A stretch of DNA of 64,000 bases from Streptococcus sp. Marseille-P6264 (GCF_902460355.1 NZ_CABPTO010000007.1:1-64000), one strand, 5' to 3'; numbered from the stretch's first letter, positions 16,867-25,168 are shown. Program-made: numbers and translations. Notes: generated from the sequence alone by a model not told the origin.

Positions 16867-18423
16867 TTATTTGATTTGATAAAGCTTGAAGTGATTGAGT
16901 TTTAGGTTCACTTCTTCATAATCTTGAGAAATTTTCTTTTTCACATCCGAAAAGAGTTTCACATCTTTATTGACTAAAATAAACTTTGGACTTGCTTCGT
17001 TTAAAGCATTACGCAAGAAAATGCGATTTTCCTCCGTTCCTGTATAAAGCGACGGACTCAGTAGAGAAACAGCGGATAAACGCTGCGCTTTTTTATAGAG
17101 GCTAGCTGTATTGTCCCAAGCATAAATGCTATCCTTGCTAGTGCTGTTTTCACGAATATGTTGGGCAGCCAGATTTCTCTCTGCTGAAACTCTGTTGGAT
17201 AGAATATACTCATTTACAAACGGATAAGCTACGAGATAAAGCATCGCAAGCAAAGGCAAAAAGAGTTGCTTGCCCAAGTAACGATTCCAGCCAGAAGTCT
17301 GGGTAGGCTTACGGTGGCGTCTTTCATGTCCATCCCTGTCTCCACCTGTATCCAGCCACAAGGCCAGTAACAGCAAGGCAAAAGGCAGAGTTGTCAACAA
17401 TTGATAAGCGCCCTTCTCTGGCAAGCCTAGAACTCCAATAAAGCTGATAGGAAGACCTAGCAAACCAATGAAGCGCATACCACGCGCAGCAGTTGGTTCT
17501 TCTTTGAAAGCAAAAGCCGTCATCAGCGCTGTCGCAAAACCTAATCCTAGGAAAAGCAAACCATAATAGAGCAAATGATCTAATATATAGCTGCCATTAA
17601 GACGAAAAGCCTCTAGAACATAAGTAGCTTGGCTAATCGCTACACCAAAAGAACCATTCAAAACTGTATAGTAGCCCAGTGGATAAAAGACTAAAGAAAA
17701 ACCTAATAGACCTGCTAACAATTGATAAAAACCACGCGCTTTTCGCTTGTCAGCGATATTGTACAGAAGCAAAAACAGCGTCGTCAATGAGTAAAAGAGC
17801 AGACTAAAAGCTGGCTCGATTAGAAAAGCCAAGGCTCCAACCATTCCAAAACGAATAAAAGACTCATCGCGGACACGCCCTTGTAAGTATTTCACAAGAT
17901 GGTACAAACTCCGAAAGATAAATGGAAAAGCAAAAATAATAGAATAAGTTCCACCAAATCCCAGTGTCAGCACAAACAAATAGAACAGGACTGTAATCTG
18001 GCGAGCTAGACCACTTCTAACCGTTATTTGTGAAATTGTCTGGAAGAGATATATTCCTGCCAAGGTCAAAGCCACTACTTGGAAAAGTAAAAACAATAGC
18101 TGACCAAAAAACAAATTCCCCAACCAGCTTACTAAATAGTAGAGAAGACCGCTAGTTCCATAAATATTTGCATAGGCAACTTCTCCCTGAGTCAAGGCCC
18201 AGCCAGCATATAGATTTTGCGATTGCAAATTGGTGGCCAAGCTGGTTAGTAGAGGATTGATGACACTGGTCAAACTGATCAAGATACTCCAAAAAAATAG
18301 TTTTAAAGAAGGAACTGGCTCGATTATTTTCTCTAGCCGCCGTCTCTCACTCGTATTTTGCCAGGTTTCTGCGGACATAGATACTAAAATTTCCACGTTT
18401 TCCTGTTGGTTTCTATCATTCAT
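16867..18423 (-). CDS. Ccs4-like polytopic membrane protein, competence-controlled
   Basis: A protein of about 518 residues: a hydrophilic N-terminal 45 residues, then ten or more membrane spans, and a soluble C-terminal 100 residues (AERNLAAQHIRENSTSKDS onward). The region GWALTQGEVAYANIYGTSG after the first span resembles the acceptor-facing loop of GT-C-type glycosyltransferases, but I see no decisive catalytic motif. Its place between cls and nrdD matches, from memory, the pneumococcal competence-induced gene ccs4 (SP_0200). The start at 18423 has AAGGAG 7 bases upstream. It is 35 bases after a small ORF that follows a competence box. Function unknown. Confidence 0.75.
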   Translation of the reverse strand: MNDRNQQENVEILVSMSAETWQNTSERRRLEKIIEPVPSLKLFFWSILISLTSVINPLLTSLATNLQSQNLYAGWALTQGEVAYANIYGTSGLLYYLVSWLGNLFFGQLLFLLFQVVALTLAGIYLFQTISQITVRSGLARQITVLFYLFVLTLGFGGTYSIIFAFPFIFRSLYHLVKYLQGRVRDESFIRFGMVGALAFLIEPAFSLLFYSLTTLFLLLYNIADKRKARGFYQLLAGLLGFSLVFYPLGYYTVLNGSFGVAISQATYVLEAFRLNGSYILDHLLYYGLLFLGLGFATALMTAFAFKEEPTAARGMRFIGLLGLPISFIGVLGLPEKGAYQLLTTLPFALLLLALWLDTGGDRDGHERRHRKPTQTSGWNRYLGKQLFLPLLAMLYLVAYPFVNEYILSNRVSAERNLAAQHIRENSTSKDSIYAWDNTASLYKKAQRLSAVSLLSPSLYTGTEENRIFLRNALNEASPKFILVNKDVKLFSDVKKKISQDYEEVNLKLNHFKLYQIK

Positions 18424-18458
18424 AAAAGTTCTCCTTGATTTCCATACTCTATAGTATA

Positions 18459-18605
18459 TCAAAAAGCACTCTTTCTGTCAGCCTTATCTTGGCTCCCTTT
18501 CTTTTCCTGTCTCTTCTTTGCCAAGCGCTCCAAATCGCGAAATTTCAAGTAAACTAGCCGCTCTTCTGGACAAGGAAGTCGATAAATTATTTTTGCTATT
18601 TCCAT
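18459..18605 (-). CDS. Small basic protein behind a competence box (48 residues)
   Basis: A short ORF beginning MEIAKIIYRLPCPEERLVYL and ending KKGSQDKADRKSAF. The first half is amphipathic; the second half is lysine/arginine-rich. GAGGAG lies 8 bases before the ATG. It is the first coding sequence after the TACGAATA box at 18642-18649 and precedes the Ccs4-like gene by 35 bases, so both are probably made only during competence. Function unknown; it could be a DNA- or RNA-binding accessory or merely a leader peptide. Confidence 0.7.
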   Translation of the reverse strand: MEIAKIIYRLPCPEERLVYLKFRDLERLAKKRQEKKGSQDKADRKSAF

Positions 18606-18641
18606 CTATAATTCTCCTCTGATTCTCTGTCCCCTACTTAC

Positions 18642-18649
18642 TATTCGTA
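18642..18649 (-). promoter_or_regulatory. Competence (CIN) box, ComX/SigX promoter
   Basis: The minus strand reads TACGAATA exactly, the -10-like element recognised by the alternative sigma factor ComX in streptococci. It lies 37 bases before the small ORF start. The same octamer in variant form (TCCGAATA) precedes cinA at 28145-28152, and both are followed by GTAAG. Confidence 0.85.
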
Positions 18650-18711
18650 AAATAAAGGTACTAATCACAAGAATGCATGATGCGTAGCTAATATCTCAGC
18701 AAGAGACAGAA

Positions 18712-18892
18712 AAAAGAGAGTGGGACAGAAATCGGTAATTCATTAGAATTCGATTTCGTCGTCCCACCTCTGCACAGTTGAGTAGGGCTGTAAAAGCTGA
18801 TGAAATCAGCCTAGTAGAGCCCACTCAACCACTGCGTCTTGCTCGACAATCCAAAGACAATTGAGAGGCTAGGACTTTTGTCCTAGCCTCTT
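18712..18892. repeat. 181-bp three-hairpin intergenic repeat, copy 1
   Basis: It differs from the copy at 34936-35116 at only 4 positions by eye and has no indels. Three stem-loops can be drawn. The first has GTGGGAC/GTCCCAC outer arms with GAAATCG/CGATTTC inside. The second has GTTGAGT-x-GGGCT/AGCCC-ACTCAAC with an inner GCTGAT/ATCAGC. The third is GAGGCTAGGAC/GTCCTAGCCTC. The last abuts the cls stop codon and can serve as a terminator for it. No ORF of note is present. The left flank (18650-18711) shows nothing recognisable. Confidence 0.85.
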
Positions 18893-20427
18893 TAAAGTAG
18901 CGGAGCAAATAATTGCATGATTTCCTTCAGTAAACGCTGGTACCAGCTATTCTGAAGGGTTTCAAGGGAGATTTCTTTGGAAACATCAAACAAGTCTTCA
19001 AAATCCTGCTTAATATCCGCAATCGATTCTGTTTGATACATAAGGACGGCATTTTCATAATGATGCACCAGACTACGGTAGTCAAAATTAATAGTTCCGA
19101 CCACGGCTAACTCATCATCCGAAATAACGTTCTTACTGTGGATAAAACCAGGAGTGTACTCATAAATCTTAACACCAGCCTCCAGCAAGTCTGGATAAGC
19201 ACCACGAGTGACTATCTGAATCAGCTTCTTATCAGGAATAAATGGCGTCACAATGCGAATATCCACCCCTCTCATGGCTGCATTTTTGATATCCTCTGTC
19301 AAATCATAGTCAATAATCAAATAAGGGGTCGTAATATAGACATAATCGATGGCTTGATTGATAATATTCTGGTAGACAGCCTTGCCCACCTGTTCCTTAT
19401 AAATCGGCTTAGGGCCACTACCATACGGAATATAAAGCCCTTTGCCTTCCACTCGCTGGCTATCAAAGTGATAACGGTCAAAGTCTGTAATTTCCCCGCG
19501 ATTGATGTACCAATTCATCAAGAAAAGACGTGTCAAGGCCTTTACTGCTCGCCCTTCCAGACGGACACCGCCATCTTTCCAATGTCCGAAACGCACGATA
19601 TGATTAATGTACTCGTCTGCCAGATTGATACCACCTGTATAGCCGACTTGCCCATCGACCACCAAAATCTTGCGGTGATCACGATTATTATAGGCCACCG
19701 TCATCCGTGGAATCACCTTATTAAACTTATGGGCATCAATTCCCATCTTGCGCAACCTTTTCGTGTAATCTCCTGGGAGAGTCGCCATACAGCCAATATC
19801 ATCGTAAAGCAGCTTGACTTCAACTCCCTGCTGGACTTTATCTACTAAAATCTGAAGGATACGATTCCACATCAAACCTGGATCAATGATATAAAATTCA
19901 AGAAAAATGAATTTCTTGGCTGAGCGCAAATCATCTAGCATGGCCTCAAACATCTCTTCGCCAAGGGGGAAATACTGAGAAGTCGTGCCATCGTAGACAT
20001 CAGCATTGTGATCCATACTCAGCAAAGACTTGACAATGCCAAAGGCTGATTTATTTTCCTGCTTGAGTTCGACTCGCAGGTCATAGCTGTTGTCCTCTCG
20101 AAACTTCATTGAGTCCATTTTTTCCAGCTGCTGGATTTCTTTTTTGGAAAGGCGTCGCTCCCCAAACATCAGATAAAGCAGAAAACCAAAGACAGGTACA
20201 ACTGCGAACAAGAGCCAGGTCACCTTGCTTTCAGGAGGCATATTCCGATTGACAATCGTCAAAATAGTCCCGATGTATAAAGAAACAATGACAAGGGCTG
20301 ACAACCAATTAGGAACCAACTGACTAAAATAGAAAAAGGCCGCAAAAACAAGAAATAATTCCAGCAACATGATAATGATGCTAAAACCATACTTGGACAT
20401 CAGCAAACGAAACTTGCCTAGATTCAT
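18892..20427 (-). CDS. cls: Cardiolipin synthase
   Basis: A 511-residue phospholipase-D-superfamily enzyme that condenses phosphatidylglycerol to cardiolipin at the membrane. Two N-terminal spans (residues ~13-33 and 40-60) and the PLDc_N motif around PPESKVTWLLFAVVPVFGF precede two HKD catalytic motifs: HRKILVVDGQVGYTGG (~240) and HSKNVISDDELAVVGTINFD (~425). Length is typical for Gram-positive Cls. It has its own promoter at 20458-20486 and ends in the third hairpin of the 181-bp repeat. Confidence 0.94.
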   Translation of the reverse strand: MNLGKFRLLMSKYGFSIIIMLLELFLVFAAFFYFSQLVPNWLSALVIVSLYIGTILTIVNRNMPPESKVTWLLFAVVPVFGFLLYLMFGERRLSKKEIQQLEKMDSMKFREDNSYDLRVELKQENKSAFGIVKSLLSMDHNADVYDGTTSQYFPLGEEMFEAMLDDLRSAKKFIFLEFYIIDPGLMWNRILQILVDKVQQGVEVKLLYDDIGCMATLPGDYTKRLRKMGIDAHKFNKVIPRMTVAYNNRDHRKILVVDGQVGYTGGINLADEYINHIVRFGHWKDGGVRLEGRAVKALTRLFLMNWYINRGEITDFDRYHFDSQRVEGKGLYIPYGSGPKPIYKEQVGKAVYQNIINQAIDYVYITTPYLIIDYDLTEDIKNAAMRGVDIRIVTPFIPDKKLIQIVTRGAYPDLLEAGVKIYEYTPGFIHSKNVISDDELAVVGTINFDYRSLVHHYENAVLMYQTESIADIKQDFEDLFDVSKEISLETLQNSWYQRLLKEIMQLFAPLL

Positions 20428-20457
20428 CCTAATCCTCCCTCATCTCACATTTTATCT

Positions 20458-20486
20458 AGTATAACAATAATTAGCAACAATTTCAA
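20458..20486 (-). promoter_or_regulatory. cls promoter
   Basis: The minus strand carries TTGAAA (20481-20486), a 17-base spacer and TATACT (20458-20463), ending 30 bases before the cls ATG, which has a GGGAGGA ribosome site. Confidence 0.65.
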
Positions 20487-20560
20487 AACTTTTTAAAAGA
20501 AAACAGTCTCTAGTCCAAGATTAAAGAAAGCCATAGCACTCCATTATCCAAACACACAAA

Positions 20561-20590
20561 AAGCTGGAGCATCTGTCCAGCCTTTTTAGG
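20561..20590 (-). terminator. Terminator after the lipoprotein gene
   Basis: On the minus strand the hairpin GGCTGG...CCAGC is flanked by A and T runs (AAAAAGGCTGG / CCAGCTTTTTG), a good intrinsic terminator 18 bases after the lipoprotein stop. It would work in both directions. Confidence 0.8.
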
Positions 20591-20607
20591 ATATTCTTTT
20601 TTGAAAA

Positions 20608-21105
20608 TTATTGCTTGGTGAAGACAATTGTGTCGTCATCATCGTTTTCCTGCGATAAATCTTCCAGAGTCAGTTGTTTTCCCTCTACACGATAACGCTT
20701 AACGTCATCTCCAACGATCATGGTTTGATTGGTTGGATCAACCTGCACCTGTTCAATTTCCTGCTCACCGTCGCGTTCGACCTTGGTCAGGGTTCCTTTA
20801 TTTCCAGAAACTTCTAGGGTTAAGGCATCGCCTTCATGAGTGGCCTTATAGGTCCCATCCAAGTCACTAGCTGCCGTTTGACTGGAAGCAGAAGCCTCTG
20901 AACTACTAGTATTTTCGCTACTATTTGTATTGCTACCTGCCTTGCTAGTTGATGACACTGTCTCAGATGACTGAGAAACAGAGGAACTCGCTTGAGATTG
21001 AGCAGCCTGATTGGATGGATTTTGACCAGAATTGCCACAAGCTACCAATACAAAAGCGGTCATAGCCGTGAGGGCTGAAAGAACTAATTTTTTTGAAACC
21101 TTCAT
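20608..21105 (-). CDS. Serine-rich lipoprotein of unknown function
   Basis: A 165-residue exported lipoprotein. It has a signal peptide with lipobox LVAC-G (cleavage before Cys23) and a low-complexity linker of Ser, Gln and Asn (residues ~25-80). A small C-terminal domain (DLDGTYKATHEGDALTLEVSG...) resembles short beta-barrel domains. It is anchored to the outer face of the membrane. From memory, a similar lipoprotein gene neighbours cls and folC in pneumococcus. It lies 60 bases after folC in the same direction and ends in a strong terminator. Confidence 0.8.
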   Translation of the reverse strand: MKVSKKLVLSALTAMTAFVLVACGNSGQNPSNQAAQSQASSSVSQSSETVSSTSKAGSNTNSSENTSSSEASASSQTAASDLDGTYKATHEGDALTLEVSGNKGTLTKVERDGEQEIEQVQVDPTNQTMIVGDDVKRYRVEGKQLTLEDLSQENDDDDTIVFTKQ

Positions 21106-21165
21106 TTTGTTTCTCCTTTCTTTGTTCCACTTCTATTTTACCAAACAGGGCTTTCTATGGTCAAC

Positions 21166-22398
21166 TTATACACTCTGGAGGTAGGCTCGAACCTCTGCAA
21201 TAAAATAGAGTGAGCCCGTTACAAAAAGAATTTGATCAGCCGTCTGCTTTTGTTTGAAATTCTTAATAAAGGCTCTATAATCCGCCACATAATCAAAGTC
21301 CGCAGCTTCTGCCTGCCCCACAGATTCCCCATAGTCAAAGCTGGTCACCGTCACCTGAACCTCCGGCAGAGCCTCCTGCAAATAGGCCAGCATACCGCTA
21401 TAATCCTTGCGCTTCAAAGCTCCAAACAACAGGCTGCATGTCTTGCCCTTCTGTCCCTTAATAAACTCGACCAGACGCGCCAAAGCTGGTAAATTATGGG
21501 CACCGTCCAGATAGATATTCGGGCTAATTTCCTCTAGCCGCCCCGCCCAATGGGTCTTCTGCAAAGAAGAAGGAAGCATAGAAAAATCAATTTCCCAGCT
21601 CATTTGTTTCATAAAAAGCAGAAAAACCTGCAAAGCCAGCGCTGCATTTTCTTCTTGATAAACACCCTGGAGTCCCAAGATTAAATGCGATAAAAGAAGA
21701 TCTTGATTCTTAAAAGAACCATCAGAAAACGAAAAATCTCGCCCGTATTCATACAAATCCAAGTCCAAACTTGCTGCTCGCTGTTCACAAACCTGACGAG
21801 CCTCCTCCGGCAAGGGACCAATGACTGCAGAGCGACCGCTCTTGAAAATGCCAGCCTTTTGCTCCGCAATTGCTGTAAGCGTCTGCCCCAGCGTTTCCTG
21901 ATGATCCAAGCCCACCGATGTCACCACTGCAACTTGCCCATCCAAGACATTGGTCGTGTCCAAGAGTCCGCCAATTCCCACTTCGATGAGAGCCAGATCA
22001 ACCTGCTCCTCTCTGAAATAAAGAAAGGCTAGCAAGGTCAAAATTTCAAAATAGGATAGCTGGTCGTGCGTCTTGACCAATTCTCTCTCCATCTCCTGAA
22101 TCTGCCGCCCCAAGCGAACAAAATCAGCATCCGAAATTGGAAATCCATTGATACAAATACGATCATGAATGCTGACCATATGCGGAGATGTAAAGCTGGC
22201 TACCTTTTTCCCTTGATCGGCAAATAGATTCCGCATAAAAGCAATGGTAGAGCCCTTGCCATTCGTTCCCGTCACATGAATGACTGGATAAGCCCGTTCA
22301 GGATTCCCCAGCAAATCTACCGCTCTCTGCATCCGTTCCAGACCTGAACGAAAGTTTAAGCCAATACGACCGTTCAACCATTTTTCAATTTCATTCAT
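21166..22398 (-). CDS. folC: Folylpolyglutamate synthase / dihydrofolate synthase
   Basis: A 410-residue Mur-ligase-fold enzyme that adds glutamate to folates (and possibly to dihydropteroate). It shows HVTGTNGKGSTIAFM (P-loop, residues ~41-55), SPHMVSIHDRICING, EVGIGGLLDTTN and LDGAHNLPAL. I place the start at the ATG at 22398 (AGGA 6 bases upstream), one codon inside an in-frame GTG. It is preceded by a hairpin plus T-run only about 20 bases before the start and, further upstream, by a four-unit terminator array, so its transcript must start within or read through these. Confidence 0.92.
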   Translation of the reverse strand: MNEIEKWLNGRIGLNFRSGLERMQRAVDLLGNPERAYPVIHVTGTNGKGSTIAFMRNLFADQGKKVASFTSPHMVSIHDRICINGFPISDADFVRLGRQIQEMERELVKTHDQLSYFEILTLLAFLYFREEQVDLALIEVGIGGLLDTTNVLDGQVAVVTSVGLDHQETLGQTLTAIAEQKAGIFKSGRSAVIGPLPEEARQVCEQRAASLDLDLYEYGRDFSFSDGSFKNQDLLLSHLILGLQGVYQEENAALALQVFLLFMKQMSWEIDFSMLPSSLQKTHWAGRLEEISPNIYLDGAHNLPALARLVEFIKGQKGKTCSLLFGALKRKDYSGMLAYLQEALPEVQVTVTSFDYGESVGQAEAADFDYVADYRAFIKNFKQKQTADQILFVTGSLYFIAEVRAYLQSV

Positions 22399-22418
22399 CA
22401 CTTTTCCTACATAAAAAG

Positions 22419-22460
22419 AGAAGCGAAGCGGACTTCAAATGTGAATCACCACTCGCTTCT
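22419..22460 (-). terminator. Terminator-like hairpin in the folC leader
   Basis: On the minus strand AGAAGCGA and TCGCTTCT form an 8-bp stem followed by CTTTTTATG just before the folC ribosome site. It is an intrinsic terminator by shape, placed upstream of the gene. It may end transcripts from the DUF1292 side or attenuate folC. Confidence 0.5.
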
Positions 22461-22529
22461 CGCTTTTCTATTCTTCGTAAAGGAACTAGCTGTGGCCAAG
22501 CTAAGATAAGTTCTCAAGCTGGCTGATTT

Positions 22530-22720
22530 TCTAGTTTCTAGGTTCAGGCTAAAAAGGTCCCCCGGACCTTCCTCGCTTTCTAGTTTTCAGGCTCGGGCTA
22601 AAAAGGTCCCCCGGACCTTCCTCGCTTTCTAGTTTTCAGGCTCGGGCTAAAAAGGTCCCCCGGACCTTCCTCGCTTTCTAGTTTTTAAGCTCGGGCTAAA
22701 AAGGTCTCCCAGACCTTTTT
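22530..22720 (-). repeat. 49-bp tandem repeat of terminator hairpins (four copies)
   Basis: Four units with an exact 49-base period (AGGT begins at 22555, 22604, 22653, 22702). Each carries, on the minus strand, AAGGTCC-x3-GGACCTT followed by TTTT, an intrinsic terminator. The unit nearest the DUF1292 gene has two changes that keep the stem paired (AAGGTCT-x3-AGACCTT). The two middle units are identical. The array fills most of the folC-DUF1292 gap. There are no spacers, so it is not a CRISPR array. Confidence 0.9.
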
Positions 22721-23030
22721 ACTCCTCCATAAAGCTGTTGAAGACTTCTTCAATCATATCCCATTCTGCATCAGAGTCTTCTGGGATTGGCTCCAATTCG
22801 CCTTCTGTTCCGTCTTCATTTTCTGTAAATGAGTAAGCTTGGATTTCAACTTCGCCGTTCTCATCTTCTTCAGCATTGACCGGTACCAAGAGTACGTAAT
22901 TTTTCCCAAACTCTTCTTTGCCATCAATCGTCAAAAGAATTTCAAATAAATTCTCGTTACCTTGCTCATCTACCAAGGTAATCAATTCAGGCTGTGCCTG
23001 TTCGTGGTCATGATTATGATCGTGTGCCAT
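22719..23030 (-). CDS. DUF1292 family acidic protein
   Basis: A 103-residue, very acidic cytosolic protein. It starts with a histidine/aspartate-rich head ([11 protein letters not shown]) and contains the DUF1292 core [20 protein letters not shown]...[19 protein letters not shown]...YSFTEN. The family (YrzB-like) is conserved in Firmicutes next to ruvX and ireB, as here; its function is unknown. The His-rich start suggests metal binding, but that is speculation. The stop codon runs directly into the first terminator hairpin of the 49-bp array. Confidence 0.88.
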   Translation of the reverse strand: MAHDHNHDHEQAQPELITLVDEQGNENLFEILLTIDGKEEFGKNYVLLVPVNAEEDENGEVEIQAYSFTENEDGTEGELEPIPEDSDAEWDMIEEVFNSFMEE

Positions 23031-23050
23031 AATTGTTTCCTCAATTCTTT

Positions 23051-23470
23051 CTAAAAGTTTCTATCTAAATAATTTTGTAAAATTAGCTGAGCCGCCAATT
23101 TATCAATCACTTTTTTGCGCTTGCTGCGGCTGACATCTGCCTGTTCAATCAGCATGCGCTCAGCAGCCACCGTCGTCAGACGCTCATCCTGATACTCGAC
23201 CGGGATTTGGAAAAGCTGGGCAATTTTTTCGCCATAGGCCTTACTCGCTTCCACTCGTGGACCGCTGGTATTGTTCATATTTTTAGGGAGGCCAAGCACA
23301 AACTTGTCCACCTTATATTGCTCGACAAGCTCCGTCAAACGCTCAAAACCGAACTGCTCTTTCTCTTCATCAATCTGAATGATTTCAAGTCCCTGAGCGG
23401 TGAAGCCAAGCGGATCGCTAATTGCAACACCTACTGTTTTCGAGCCGACATCTAGTCCCATAATTCTCAT
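23051..23470 (-). CDS. ruvX: RuvX/YqgF family putative pre-16S rRNA nuclease
   Basis: A 139-residue RNase H-fold protein. [20 protein letters not shown] carries the first catalytic aspartate, then [14 protein letters not shown] and [14 protein letters not shown] (the second acidic site) follow, with a late Asp in [14 protein letters not shown]. YqgF enzymes have been assigned to 16S rRNA 5'-end maturation and, earlier, to Holliday junction resolution. The start codon overlaps the ireB stop (TGATG). The ireB-ruvX-DUF1292 order is conserved in Firmicutes. Confidence 0.93.
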   Translation of the reverse strand: MRIMGLDVGSKTVGVAISDPLGFTAQGLEIIQIDEEKEQFGFERLTELVEQYKVDKFVLGLPKNMNNTSGPRVEASKAYGEKIAQLFQIPVEYQDERLTTVAAERMLIEQADVSRSKRKKVIDKLAAQLILQNYLDRNF

Positions 23471-23736
23471 CAGAGGTCAATGCCTTGCCCTTTCAGATAA
23501 TAACGCACCAGTTCTTCTACGATTTCATCGCGTTCGTATTTACGAATCTGATTTCGAGCATTATTATAACGAGGCACATAAGCAGGATCTCCACTCAGCA
23601 CGTAACCTACGATTTGATTGATTGGATTATAGCCCTTATCATTGAGTGACTTGTAGACATCGGTCAAAGTCTCGCTAATTTCTTTTTTGTTTGAATCATC
23701 AAGATTAAAACGTACAGTTTCGTCTGTAAATCCCAC
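23470..23736 (-). CDS. ireB: IreB family regulatory phosphoprotein
   Basis: An 88-residue DUF965 protein beginning [19 protein letters not shown] after its start. In enterococci IreB is phosphorylated on N-terminal threonines by the Ser/Thr kinase IreK and affects cell-wall stress tolerance; the TDET threonines are present here. I place the start at a GTG (23736) with GAGGG 7 bases upstream, which gives the conserved family N-terminus. An upstream in-frame ATG would add 11 residues that do not belong to the family. It is the first gene of ireB-ruvX-DUF1292. Confidence 0.9.
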   Translation of the reverse strand: MGFTDETVRFNLDDSNKKEISETLTDVYKSLNDKGYNPINQIVGYVLSGDPAYVPRYNNARNQIRKYERDEIVEELVRYYLKGQGIDL

Positions 23737-23861
23737 AATTACACCCTCTTTCTTTAAGAATACCATCATTATAGCATAATTACAGCAGTTTCACAAACTT
23801 AATCCATGTAAATTTTCTACTTTTTCGACATTTTTTCAACCATTTACCGCTCCTTCCCATC

Positions 23862-23893
23862 AAAAAACTAGCCCTTTTTCAAAGACTGGTTTT
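23862..23893 (-). terminator. Terminator after the first DUF1307 lipoprotein
   Basis: On the minus strand AAAACCAG and CTAGTTTT form an imperfect stem, with a T-run continuing to TTTTTTGATG, about 13 bases after the stop at 23905. Confidence 0.55.
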
Positions 23894-23904
23894 CATCAGA
23901 AATA

Positions 23905-24462
23905 TTAAGACGGATTGCTAATTTCCTTGCCCCCTTCATCTTGGAAGGACTTGATAAATTCTTCTGGAGTCTGAGACTTCATTTGGCTAAAGATTGGCCC
24001 ATAGGTCGGTACTTTAGAAGCCGCATCATAATCAAGATTTGTCGGATCGATAATAAAATCAATATCAACAGTGCCTTTTTCGGTCACTTTAACATTCACT
24101 TGAATACCTTTTACTTGTTCAAGTTTATCCACTCCTGAACTTTGCTTGAAGCTCTTGCTCACCTCTTCTTGCAGAGAGGACAAGTCTTGACCAGCTAAGG
24201 CAGACTTAGCTTCTTCTGGCAAATTTTGTGAAATAGCAATATTCACTTTTTCATACTTCTTGCCCGCGTAGGTAACTGTCAAGGTCATCGTTTGATCAAG
24301 GCCTTGTACCTTTTGATTTAACTGATAAGACTTGGTAACCGATTTATCTTTTGTCTTGCTTTGAACAGACTGATTGCTACCAGCTTTTCCACTATGTGAT
24401 TGTTGTCCACAAGCTGTCAACACTGCCAAGCTAGCCATTAAAAGTACTACTGATTTTTTCAT
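23905..24462 (-). CDS. DUF1307 (YehR-like) lipoprotein
   Basis: A 185-residue lipoprotein with lipobox LTAC-G at residue ~18 and a Ser/Lys-rich linker, then the DUF1307 domain. YQLNQKVQGLDQTMTLTVTY begins the domain and YGPIFSQMKSQTPEEFIKSFQ is near its end. The family is widespread in Gram-positives and has no established function. It lies 43 bases downstream of a second, diverged DUF1307 lipoprotein in the same direction, so the two are likely co-transcribed. Confidence 0.82.
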   Translation of the reverse strand: MKKSVVLLMASLAVLTACGQQSHSGKAGSNQSVQSKTKDKSVTKSYQLNQKVQGLDQTMTLTVTYAGKKYEKVNIAISQNLPEEAKSALAGQDLSSLQEEVSKSFKQSSGVDKLEQVKGIQVNVKVTEKGTVDIDFIIDPTNLDYDAASKVPTYGPIFSQMKSQTPEEFIKSFQDEGGKEISNPS

Positions 24463-24505
24463 TTCTTTCTCCTTTTTGGTTTTCTATAATTGACAAGAAG
24501 CTTCC

Positions 24506-25072
24506 TTACCGTTGCTCCTCAGCCCCGTTTATCAATAAATTATTGATATATTCTTCAGGTGGCATCTTTGTCATTTCTTTTAGATTGCTATTTTTAAAAT
24601 AATTTAAAGTGAGTGCCTTTTCAATATCCAAATTGTCAAAATCGTAAGTTGACGTGATTTTCAGTTCATTTTCATTAAGAATCTGAACGGTTCCAGTGAA
24701 ACCAGCAACAGTTTTTGCTTGAGTATAGTCCGTATCCTTTTGCATTGATTCATCCAAAAGTCGCTGAGTCTCCTCCAGCCCCACTTCTTTAATAGCATTT
24801 TTGATACTATCATCCGTTGGAGTAATTCTCTCCATCATCACCTTGATAAAACGTTTCCCTTGATAAGTGATAATTTGACTAGATTGAATTCCTTGCTCAT
24901 CTTTTGGAAAAACTAGTTTTTTGGTGATGACTTCCTGCTTTTCAGCCTGACTGATAATGGGAAGATTAGTTGTAATTTCCTCTTTTTTCCCCTTTGGCTT
25001 GTCCGCTTTCTTATGAGCGCAGCCAGTCAATATCACAGCTGCTAAGCCAAAAATTAGTAAAAATTTCTTCAC
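24506..25072 (-). CDS. DUF1307 (YehR-like) lipoprotein, diverged paralogue
   Basis: A 188-residue lipoprotein with lipobox LTGC-A at residue ~18 followed by a Lys-rich segment. The domain parallels its neighbour: a thin alignment over IITYQGKRFIKVMMERI and, near the end, MTKMPPEEYINNLL compared with SQTPEEFIKSF. Sequence identity between the two is low, so the duplication is old. Membrane-anchored, outside the cell; function unknown. Confidence 0.78.
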   Translation of the reverse strand: MKKFLLIFGLAAVILTGCAHKKADKPKGKKEEITTNLPIISQAEKQEVITKKLVFPKDEQGIQSSQIITYQGKRFIKVMMERITPTDDSIKNAIKEVGLEETQRLLDESMQKDTDYTQAKTVAGFTGTVQILNENELKITSTYDFDNLDIEKALTLNYFKNSNLKEMTKMPPEEYINNLLINGAEEQR

Positions 25073-25140
25073 GTTCCGTCCTCCTCAGAGATATTGTATC
25101 ATAGTTTAACCGCTTGTCAATCATTTTTAGGTACTGAGAC

Positions 25141-25168
25141 AGAAAAAAGGCAGCCTAAAAGGCGCCTT
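25141..25168 (-). terminator. spx terminator
   Basis: On the minus strand AAGGCGCC-TTTTA-GGCTGCCTTTTTT forms a GC-rich stem with a bulge and T-run, 12 bases after the spx stop. Confidence 0.75.

Noticed and set aside
22530-22720. Regular 49-base repetition suggesting a CRISPR array
   Set aside because: Units are contiguous with no variable spacers, each contains a terminator hairpin, and no cas genes are present.
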